Below, in pieces: positions 1 to 10,400 of a DNA stretch of 22,207 nt (the first letter of the stretch is position 1; each line of letters begins with the position of its first letter). The translations under genes and the position numbers were made by a program. Location: the NCBI GenBank assembly GCA_009602725.1, contig WELB01000078.1, forward strand, positions 275,793-297,999, given 5' to 3'. The notes under the pieces were generated by a model. That model worked only from the letters and a program-made list of their open reading frames with translations. It had not been told where the DNA came from and did not search any database. Source of the DNA: Spirogloea muscicola. Taxonomy: Eukaryota > Streptophyta > Zygnematophyceae > Spirogloeales > Spirogloeaceae.

Positions 1-2671
1 CCGCGCCGCCGCCACGCTCGCCGCCGTCGACGCCATCGTCGACCGCGCCGCCGCCATCGACGGCGCGCGCGCCGCGCTCGCCGCCGAGGACTACGAGGCC
101 GCCGCGCGCTCTGTCGAGACCTTCTTGCAGCTCGACAAGGTCCACGCCCCAAACCCTAAATCCTAACCCTAAGCCCTAGACTTTCAACCACCTAAGGTTC
201 GATCCGAGGCATTAGGCCGCCGCCGCTTCTGCTGCCACTCTTTAGCGCTCGCTTTGCTCTCTCTTCGTGCGGCATTAGCTCCAGAATCGCGGCGAGGTTG
301 ACACGTCCTCTTGGCGTCCCGCGCTTCTGCCGGCGCAGGACTACAACGCCGCCATTGCCGGTGAGGGCGCCGCCGAGACGGCCGTGGACCAGCGGCAGCA
401 GCTGCTGGAGTCGGCGCGGGGCCTGGAGGGCGTCATCCGCACGCGGTTCGCCGCGGCGGCCGAGGCCCACGACCACGCGCAGGCCGTGCGCTTCGCCAAG
501 CTCTTTGCGCCGCTGGGCCTGCAGGAGGAGGGCCTGCAGAGCTACGTCAAGTACCTGCGGGCCGTCGTGGCCGCTCATGCCGCCGAGGACTACGCCGCGC
601 TGGAGGAGGGGCTGGAGCGGCCGGCCCCAGCGGCTGGCGGCCGCAGCGGCCTGCAGGGCAAGCCGTCGGCAGACTTTGTGGCCGTGCTGACCAACCTGTT
701 CAAGGTCCGTCGCCGCCTGCCGCGCCGCCGCTCGTCAGGGACCATGACTTCTGATGGTGCCGAGATGAAGACGAGCCACGGCACCCAACAGAATCGGCGC
801 CCAGTTTATGGCCGTCTGTCCTGCGTGCACAGGACATTGCCGTGAGCATTGAGGACAATGAGGAGCTCCTGCGCAGCCTCTTCGGCGAGGATGGCATCGT
901 CTTTGCCATCAAGGAGCTGCAGGTCAGTGCGGGCTCCTCGCTCTGCCAGTCTTTGCATCACTGCAAACCGGTGATTCGGCTGCCGGCAGCTGACACGTCC
1001 GTGCGCCTCCTCTCTCTGCCGCTCGCATTGATGGCTTGCTCACCCCCCAGCCACGGCAGCACGCTGCAGGAGGAGTGCGACGCGAGGGGCACGCGAATTG
1101 TACGGGGATACATAGAGCACCGGCGGCTTGTGCGGCTGACCAAGGACGTGAACGGGGGCAGCGTCGTCGGCGGGGGTGTCGGTGGCAGCGGCATCGGCGG
1201 CGCCACTGCAGCCAAGGGTATTGGGGGGGGTGGCGGCGGCGGGGAGGCCACGGACCCCCGACAGGTGGAGGTGTTTTTGGAGGAGATCCTGATGCTGAGC
1301 CAGCGGAGCGAGGAGTATGCGGCTTTCATGGCCGGGAAGCTGCGAGAGGCGGAGGCTGGCGGCGCTGTGACAGCGGCTGGCGCCGTGCCGCGTGGCGGCG
1401 TATCGGGCAGCTTTGCTCGTGCGCTGGCAGAGATGATGGGCGCCTATGTAACTCTGGAGGAGTTCTTCATGGCCGAGAATGCCCGCAAGGCGATCCGCAT
1501 CGACGAGGCTGTGCCAGACACGCTCACGACGTCCATGGTTGACGACGTCTTCTACATCCTGCAAAACTGCTGCCGCCGTGCGCTGGCCACAGGCAATGCG
1601 GCGGCGGTGCTCGCCACGCTGCATGCTGCTGCCAATTTGCTCAATAACGAGTACAAGGAGGCCCTGCAGCGCAAGCTGCGCGAGCCAAACCTCGCCGCCA
1701 AGCTCTTCTCGGCAGCAGGCGGCGGTGCGGCACCCAAGACTGGTGCAGAATTCGCGACAGCTGTCAATAATGTTGACATTAGTGCCGAGTACGTGCTCAA
1801 GCTCAAGCATGAGATTGACGAGTATTGTGGTGAGGTGAGCCTTCAGGAGCCTGCGGTCATCACTCAAGCTGCAGTCTGTCGTCGTTCTGGGAAAATACAA
1901 CTCAGCAGCCTGACCTATCTGATTTATACCTAAACTGGATACGCAGTCCAGAGGTCATAATGTGTTCAAGATTGTGCACATTACATGCAGATGCCTCAAC
2001 TTGCAGCCCTGGCGAATTTTTGTGGCCCTTCTCCTGTGCAGGTGTTTGTGGTGGTGGCAGATCGGGAGAAGGTGAAGCCGTGCCTGTCGGACCTGGGCGA
2101 GACCAGCACGTCGCTGCGGCACCTGGCCACTGCAGGCCTGGACCAGCTGGCCAACAGCGTCTTGCCGCGCCTGCGGGCAATCCTGGACGGCGTTGGGGGT
2201 GTGAGCTACGAGCTCACGGAGGCGCAGTATGCCGAGAACGAGGTCAGCGACCCATGGGTGCAAGCCCTGCTGCACGCAGTGGACGCCAACGTCTCGTGGC
2301 TGCAACCACTTCTCACGCCCAACAACTACGACTCGCTTGTGCACCTGGTGGTGGACTTCATCTGCCGCCGTGTGGAGGCCCTCATCCTGCAGAAGCGCTT
2401 CAACCAGCTGGGCGGCCTGCAACTGGACCGCGACGCACGCGCTATGGTCGGCTTCTTCTCCGGCATGACATCCCGCACCGTGCGCGACAAGTTCGCGCGG
2501 CTGACGCAGATGGCCACCATCCTCATCTCCCAGCGCGTGTCCGAGATCCTGGACTACTGGGGCGAGAACTCCGGCCCCATGACATGGCGCCTCACGCCCG
2601 CTGAGGTCCGCCGCATTTTGAGCCTCCGAGGGGACTTCAAGCCGGAGGCGATTGCCGCCTTGAAGCTGTAG
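1..2671 (+). CDS. COG4: COG4, conserved oligomeric Golgi complex subunit 4 (5' partial, five exons)
   Basis: COG4 belongs to lobe A of the COG complex, which tethers vesicles recycling within the Golgi; it is a peripheral protein on the cytosolic face. I read exons 2-139, 339-704, 833-922, 1070-1834 and 2042-2671 (stop TAG), all joined in phase 0, giving 662 residues. The human protein has about 785, so roughly 100 or more N-terminal residues lie upstream of the window. Diagnostic stretches, matching plant and animal COG4, are SLFGEDGIVFAIKELQ joined to EECD across an intron, TSMVDDVFYIL, NDPWVQ-like SDPWVQ, RDKFARLTQMATIL, and EILDYWG followed by TWRLTPAEVR near the C-terminus. A Gly-rich linker (about 1150-1255) sits in the fourth exon where animal COG4 has a shorter loop. 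The first two donors are the unusual GTCCAC and GTCCGT; the later ones are GTCAGT and GTGAGC. Identification is firm; exon edges are inferred. Confidence 0.93.
151..180 (+). repeat. Telomere-like tract in a COG4 intron
   Basis: About four degenerate units of the plant/Chlorella-type telomere repeat (CCCTAAA, then TCCTAA, CCCTAAG, CCCTAGA) start 11 bases after the donor of the intron at 140-338. The tract contains an exact copy of the plant telo-box AAACCCTAA at 151-159. It could be a transcriptional element, as telo-boxes are near the 5' end of many plant genes, or a scar of break repair. I see no other structure in the rest of this intron. Confidence 0.8.
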
Positions 2672-4418
2672 TTGGGTATGCGGTTGAAACCGTGCTGTTG
2701 ATATTGCTGCCAAATTTGCTTCTCTGTAGAGCCACACGCCCAGGCCTGTAAGTGTACATTGATTGACCCCAACACAAATGGTTGCCAAAGTACAGACTAT
2801 GTCTCTAATGCCCTTCTCCTCTGTTCTCAACCCTGAGAGCATATACAGATACGTTGTGGCAAACTCACATCTAAGAAGCAAATTCTCTAGGCGCTATCCA
2901 ACCAAATTTGTTAGGCATTATATGTGACTATGAAAATGCCAGATCATAGATGCTGATTCACATCCCCTGGGCATAGGTGTGTAGTCCAGCACAATTTTGC
3001 TGATATGGCACAGCCTATATGCTGCCTAGTCCCCCAAGCTGAGCCTTGCGATGATTTAAGTTTCACAGAAGCATCATCAGAAAAAGCTGGGCATCGTGCT
3101 CATGGCTTTCAAAAACCACCCAGCCCATTGGTCTTCGTGGTCAAAGGGCATGCGCATGTTAGCTGCATATGAGATGTTGTATTTGCTCTAACCAGCAGGC
3201 TTGAGCTTTCAATTTGTCCGCACGTGAGTGTTGCACAGAGCAGGACAGGACACAGTGTCCATGAGTAGCTCTTGTGGTATCAGTCCTTGGAGCTGTTACT
3301 TAGCCCCTTTTCAGAGGCCCTTCTCGAGAGTAGGCCCTCACAAATGCTGTGACTACCTTTCCTGAGGACCTCTGGCGCCATCCCCATCATGAACATGACG
3401 TTATTGGATCTTAGCATCGCAAAAGCTTGAAACTTACATTGTTTCAGATCGGGCACTGTGACTGCAGCAGGACTGAAAATATGAGAACGGTATCGTTGAG
3501 CCCCTAGCAAAAGCTCATGAGAACAGAAAAGTCTGGCTTCCAGACACGCAGCAGCATTTGCCTCGAGTCCCAATACTTGCGTTGTGAGCTTCTTGGTCAC
3601 GATTTCTTGAGGTGATTGTCTGCTAAGGTCCATACACTTCTTCAGTTGCAGCCCACAACCACTTCTGTACACATTGATCGCAGGGTATGCCACCACGATC
3701 GCACTCAGTGCTTTTCCACAGAGTGGGCCGCCCATTTTGTCACCAGCAAGCCTTGCCTGCAGATTAAAGCCATCACAGCGTTGTTCCTGGTTATGTTTTC
3801 CTTCATCGCTCCTCGGTCGGCTTGTTCCCAGGACTTGCCCTGCTGTCCTGGCACTCCGTGCCAGTGACACCCTTAGCGAGGTTGCGCCTCTCAACTGTGT
3901 TACACCAGTTATCCATATCCATTCAGCAGCATTGCCTGGCCCTTACGTTGTGCTTGACCTTCCAACCGAGTACTGTGGACTTGGACCACATCTTGACGAA
4001 CTGGCCAATGCCTACATCTTGACATGCCCCAATCCACTTGACCTACTATCATCAGGGCCGCACGGATAATGTCGGTCAGATCGACGATTGGGTGGGAATG
4101 TCAACGGAATGCGGACATTCAGGATCTAACAAGTTGATCGGCCACCCTTCAGTCTTGAGCCGCTATTTGCACTGATGCAAACTGAAAGGCCAAGTGGGGT
4201 CAAGAACGAGCCTCATTTTTCCGTGTGGTGCTTCAGGGGTGCAGGCCGCGGCTGCGTATGGCCAGCCCAGCAGCAGGTCCGAGGCACCAGTGACAGCACT
4301 GGAGCAGCTTGTCAAGCAGGGTCCTAATCGACTCCAGGCGCAGGAAAGTCCATGGCCAATAAGGGAGCTCGACAAATAAGAGCGACAATGGTAAATATGA
4401 CGGCCATCGAGAGCAGGA
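2672..4418. other. Intergenic region between convergent genes
   Basis: This 1.75-kb stretch separates the stop of COG4 from the stop of the large minus-strand gene, so both 3' untranslated regions should lie here. It is less GC-rich than the COG4 exons. Open frames exist, the longest on the minus strand at 3280-3894, but they show no recognisable domain and no sensible splice partners. A minus-strand TGTAA (TTACA at 3900-3904) is a possible but distant polyadenylation signal for the minus-strand gene. Confidence 0.6.
2747..2751 (+). terminator. Candidate COG4 polyadenylation signal TGTAA
   Basis: TGTAA, the usual polyadenylation signal of chlorophyte green algae, occurs about 76 bases after the COG4 stop codon. 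The motif is short and would also turn up by chance, so position and family context are the only support. Confidence 0.45.
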
Positions 4419-7400
4419 TTAATTGCAATCCCAGAAATGATCCTCCTGGCTGTTGTGGTCGCCTCTAGACGGCACCGAAGCTTCAGAAGAGCTACTGGGG
4501 CTGCACGCCACTACCGATTCTGAAGAGAAGAGGTCGTCCATAGTACTCTGTGGCGACGCAAATTCTTTGCTGTTGGACATCACTGTGCTGCCTCCCGTCG
4601 GTGCTGCCTCCTTGCATGTGCTCCTGACAGCGCCTGGCAGCAAGGCATCAGGGCCAGGAACAGGTGTCTTGCAGCTCTCAAGCTGGGACGCAGCATCTTC
4701 GGACGTTGCAGTACATGATGAGCTCTTGACTGGAAACTTGGCTGAAATATATCAGCATAACAGGTACATAGATTTTTCGTCAGCCCACATTCTCAACAAA
4801 ATTTCGAGGCAAAGCACAGCATGTTCACTGTTGTCCTTGGCACCACAGCTCTGTGTTGTTGTAAAATTACTTTGTCGATCTGATAGGCATGGCCCCCTTT
4901 GACAGTCGAGTTATCTGCTTCACTCACATACTAGATTGTCTTCTACGCACTCCTTCAGTAGGCTGTCTGAACTGGATGTGACTAAAGGCACAGCAACGCT
5001 CACCTCCATCTGCAGAATGTCCGATGGGTAGGGTATCTGGCACCAAAATCGGTGGTGCATGGACACCTGCGATTCCAGAGTTGCATGCAAATTTCAAAAT
5101 TGTGATACACATGTCAAAGTGGTGATCCCTGCTAATTGCAACCATCTAGCCATTCTTGCACTTAAATCGCCAGATAGCACATCCAATGGAAGGAGAGTGG
5201 AGTTGTGACGTACCTAAGGCTGGAGGGCTTCCTACATTGCATAGGCCATCTTTTGCCTTGACAACCTGAGTCACGTGATCATGTTGACCTTGCCACGAAG
5301 GCCGTGCTGCAGCACCAACTATAGCTGCTGGCAACTGTTTTATGAGTTCTTTGTGATGTGTTGGACGATCAGGCCTTTGCTCTCGTCTGTCATCAACCTC
5401 AAAGTGGGCAACCAGAGCTGCAAGCTTTCCGCGACCTCGTTTGGGCTTATTGCAACCACCATCACTTCCTCCAGGGCCAGAAGATGGTGCAGGCAGATGT
5501 GACGTTGGAGATCTGGCTGATAGATCTGATCCATGATAACCCACAGGCTGCAATCTGTTGTCTTCTCTCATTCCTGTTCTCACCAGTCCGTGTGTCTGCG
5601 CATGTCTTGGAGGCACCATCTGATCCTCAAGCCCATTCCAGATAGACATTCGCCCCCCTTTCTCTGAGCTAGGAGGCCTCCCTTTGAGCCCTTGATGCCC
5701 GTGGTCACCTCCTGCGTGCTGCTGCTCAGCCGGACTTGGCAAGCTCCTTTCCTCATTGGCTGACTCCTTGACCCTGTAAATGCTCCTGTCACCTGCAGTG
5801 TTCACTTCAATGTTGTCCAAAGGCATCCTACCATATACTGTATCTCTTCCTCCTTTCATACTGGTCTTGTCATCCTCCTGTAGCAGGTGTTTGTAGATGG
5901 GTCTTCCAAACGTGGTAGTGCACTCCTGCTGTTTGTCACCAGCAACCTCAACACTGAAATTATTGTTGTTGCTGTTGCCATCCTCCGCATTACATCGTTC
6001 AGACATTGATGTCATCTGAGAGCAATCATCCCAAGTAATCATTTTGCCCTCCTCCTGGTGTGGTCTTGGTGGCGTCTGCCCATGCGAATCCATCCTCTGA
6101 CACCTTGTTGCAAGCTTGACCTGTACCAGTGGGTATAGTAGCATCAGGAGCGAGATGGCCATCAAGCTTCTTAAGGGGACCTTGTGACAATGTGGCAAAA
6201 GCTTACCGAGCACAAGGAAACATCAGACTGCCATGCTTGATGCTGCCAGGGCTTTACCAGGCCATGTACCGAAGGGCTTGCTGCCAGGCTGCTGGTCCTG
6301 TCATTGCTGGTCATCTCAGTGTCGTTTGTTCCTGCGGCCCATTGTCCCACATACGTCAACAAAGATGGCCAAAAGCCTACATCCACAAGTAGGCTGAACT
6401 AGATTACATCTGCATATACTGACAACTATATGATTATATGGTCTCTCACCTGAGCTTTCATTTGCGTCCTCCAGTACCTCTGAGAAACTCGTCATTGATG
6501 ACTGGCTATCCTGCAGAGCTGCTGACCCAGAGCTTCCAGAAGCTGGTGATGCTAAGTCGAGTAGAGATGGAGCTTTGTATGTGTCTGCACTCCCAGTTGT
6601 TGATGACCCCGGCAGTTCCAAAGGAGCAGAGGGCGATTTCCCCCAACCAAGAGAGCCAGGGGAGGGAATGCGCCATGCAGCAGATTCAGGCAGCTCGACT
6701 GTCCACGTTCTATCAGAGCCAATGTCTGGCCGCTGGGCTGCGGACAGATCCTTGTCCGAAGCAGCTAATGATCCAGCTGCTGCTGCATTGGGAGGACTAC
6801 TAGCCTGTGTACTACTTAAAGCCTGCAGATCAATATCTGTGTCACCTGCAGAGCTACATCTGGACTCTTGTACACCGTGCTCCACCGTTGACAGCTGGTG
6901 GGAGTCAAAGACCTCCAGGCTTTGTCTTGCTGTCACTATCAAGGCGTTGAAGTCCTGCAAGGGACTATTTGGACCAAAAAAGGCCTCACTACTAGGTGTC
7001 CCAAACTTTTTGCCTTCTGTGTGGACATCTAGCATTTCCTGCAGCATAAGACTCCTGCAGTCTCCTGATTCTGCCAAGGAATGACAATAAGAGTAGGCTT
7101 TCAGCTTCTCTCGAGGACAATCGGTTGCAAGCAAGTTTGTAGCATGTATCACTGCATCACCTTCCCCACTTTCGCAAAGGAATGCACCACCCTCCTGAGC
7201 AGATCAACACAAGTCATGCTTTATTTAGGTTGTGTGGAAACTGTCAGAGAGTGCAACATCGTGAAATCATCGGAATCCAAAGAGTGTATACTGGTGTGTC
7301 TGAGAACAGACACTACAATAAAGACATAGACACTGAGATCAAGTGCTGCTCACAGTAGTGCTCAGAGCAACTGAAAGCTTCAACCCTCACTTGTTGGTCA

Positions 7401-10400
7401 GTTGATAACTCAGTAGAGGCATGATTGATAATGGAGTCCTCCAAGCCAGCAGCCAGTGAATGTGCATCATGTCCATATTTCTCCTGGAGGGAGCTGCTTG
7501 TTGCAAGCCTGCTTGTCAGTTGCAATCTTGGATTGCCTCCACTTCCGAGAGAGACGTCTTCCTGAACACGTGAGACAAACATTATCAACGTTTGTCGACG
7601 TGAACAACTGTCCAGGTATCTTTGGAGGCATGCTATCTTCTGGTCAGTCATACGTGTTTCTCAACATACTGAAGAAGCGATTGCAGTAAAACTGTTGAAG
7701 GCCCTACTGAGAGCAGCATGCTTGTCAACTGTCAGCTGATGCTTGGACTTACAGTGGCAAGTTTGATGTCAGGGTCTCGCAAGTCAGCAGCCTTCCTGTA
7801 TGAGTTATTGTGGACATCCTCTTGTACAGAGCTGCCTGTAGGCGTGCTTGTAAGACCCACTTTGCTACCTCCACTTCTGAGGAGGAGATCACCATCTTCC
7901 TGCAGCACATAAGCCCCAGTGGTCAATTCTTCATTGAAACATTATACATATAAAGTCATTGAAGACATGCATTCAGAAACATCTGTATAAATACTTTTGC
8001 CCTGTGAGAATCAATCAAAGGCATCTGGTGTGATGCCTTTACAAGTTGCTATCAATGCACTTTTGTCCTTACTTGTTTGCACATCAATGGGCTCACAGAG
8101 GCATGGTCAATGTCGGAGCCTTGCAAGCTAGTAGCCGTCACACTATAGATACTTTGATATTGTGAACTTGAGTAGTCATGCAGACTTTGTAGAGATTCTG
8201 CTGCTGCGTCCCCTCTGCTTAGACATTTCACATCCTTCAACCAAGAGGATACACCTTCAGGTGAAGTCCACCCAACAGAGCCTGGTGATGGAACCTTCCA
8301 TCGAACTCCAAGCGAGGGGGTTGCCTCTGACACATTGCTGACATGGTCCTCTCCTTGCAGATTGGAATCAGGCAATGTGCAATCTCCTTGAGCTGATGAT
8401 TCATCCTCGATGTAAACATCTACCCCAACGGACATCTCCTCCATATGATGGTCCTGAGTAGCACTTGACAAGTCTAACTTTGGAGCTGCTGGAGACTGTG
8501 AAGCTGCAGGATTGGCTGCTGCGCTTGCCCCTGGTGCTATGTGTGTGCTAGCACTTGTGGAAAGTCCAGGACTTGTCCAACTCTCTTTCTGGGCACAGTC
8601 TTCATCCTGTAAGACCACTGTGCTAATAACCTGCACTCTTACTGGATATTGCTGCACCTTGTTCACATCCAGGATGTCAGCTTTGAGAATACCTGTCACT
8701 GTGTTAGAGGAAAGATCTTCACTCCCCTCTGTTGACATACTGGGTCTGTTGTTGCCTATCTTGATAGCAGCATCCGCTGACTCCAACGTTGAGGTCTTCT
8801 GCTGACAAATCTGCTCAAGGATCTGCTCAGGAAGCAAAGTCATCACATCCTGACAGCCGCCTGACCTCTCCACACCAGAGCACAGGCCTTGCACTTTCAT
8901 TGCCATACTGCTGTCCTGGTCACCATCAATGGACTGTATCTCATGTCCCATGGCTACTTCTTCCGACACAAGGCCATTGATCTCATTTGTACGCACTCCT
9001 CCTGCTCCTGCCAGTCCCAAAGGTTGAAGCGAGTCGCGCAAATACGCAGGTTCAGGTGGCAAGTGCATTGAAGACTCTGGCCCTGGACCTGAGGATATCA
9101 CAACATCAAGCAGCCCTGTACATGGCCTCTTGCAGGCTCTTGCAATGGCAGGAGAGGAGCAGCTTGTGGGGTATGATAGTGGCTCAGAGGTGCCGCAGAT
9201 ATCATTGGTCATGTTTGTCATCATCTCAACTATGCCAGGATCCTTGTCTTCTAGGGGCTGGGCATGCGTTGTCGATATGACATCTTGATACTTGACGATC
9301 TGGTGCACCTCCTGATTCCCGGTCATTCCTGTCAACATGTATGGATTGGGCTCACTGTGTACTGGCACTCCTGCTGGCCTAGTGGGTTGTGGCAAGCAGA
9401 GCAAAGGTGCACAAGGCTCAGATTGCATATGCCCTGGTATTTGTGATAGTGAATCTGGCGACAGTGTACATGGAGTGTTGTGTGATTGTGCAGCTTTGTC
9501 AGGAGGAATATTGGCAGGCGGCGATAGTGATACAGGAAGATTACGAGTGGGACTTGTCGCCACCTCCATGGTCCTGTCAACTGCAGCTTGATCGTCACCA
9601 TGTCGAGGCTTCTCATGGTCCAGTGAGATGCTCCTCACTGGGCTGCTCTGTGTGCATTCACCAAGTAAGCTGACCTGCCACCCGCTGCTCAGATCGTCCT
9701 GGTAAGGAGCTACATCCAATTCTACATTCTCTGAATGGTCTGGAACAGCATCAATGTCTTCTGGTGCAGCTGTGACTGGTGATTCTGGATCTGCCTGCTC
9801 AATCAGCCCGATTGTGAATGCACCAGATATGAAGCAGGACTCTCCAACTGCTGATGTACATCCCTCTCCAGCAGCTGCTCTTTCTTCAATGAGGCCTTCT
9901 GCTATGTCATCCGCTGAGGCTACAGAAGTAGCCACTAGACTGCAGGGAGCACCTTTGACTTCAGTCCCTTGCGGGCCACTAGAAACCATCGACAGCCCAG
10001 AAACCCTTTGGTTGTTTTGTTCACACTGCTGAGGTTTTATTGTCTGCGAAAGCAGGGAATGGGCACAGTGACATAAGAATGACCTGATGTGAAATCCAAC
10101 TTGTTCTACCTGTGGCACGAAAATGACGTCCAGCATGACAATGAGCCCTGTATTTGCAAAAGTGTGAGACACACTTGACAAGGCAAACTCATGCAGCGTA
10201 GCTGGCTTCGAAGGCCCAAGCCTAGAAATGACATGGTGTTCTGCAGGGTGTATGGGTGTTCGGCAGGGGTTTGGGCTGGTACCTTCTCTGCAAGTGATTC
10301 CAAAAGAGCCACCCTCTCCTGCAATACCATCTTCTCACTCCCCATTTTCAGGAGCCTCCTTTCCATCTCAAGCACTGCCCCGGCACCTCTCAAGGCACTT

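Noticed and set aside
198-207. GGTTCGATCC, a perfect tRNA B-box-like sequence
   Set aside because: No A-box at the right distance and no T-stem or acceptor pairing, so not a tRNA or a credible SINE.
842-1933. Continuous plus-strand open frame across the COG4 exons
   Set aside because: It runs through the intron at 923-1069 and past the donor at 1835; the COG4 alignment (KELQ joined to EECD) shows these parts are spliced.
1955-2881. 308-residue minus-strand frame opposite the last COG4 exon
   Set aside because: Antisense shadow of a GC-rich coding exon; no similarity of its own.
3280-3894. 204-residue open frame on the minus strand between the convergent genes
   Set aside because: No recognisable domain, composition like random translation, and no splice partner; it lies in the expected 3' untranslated region.
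8512-10032. Plus-strand open frames opposite the long exon
   Set aside because: Short and scattered shadows of the 1971-base minus-strand exon, with no similarity.
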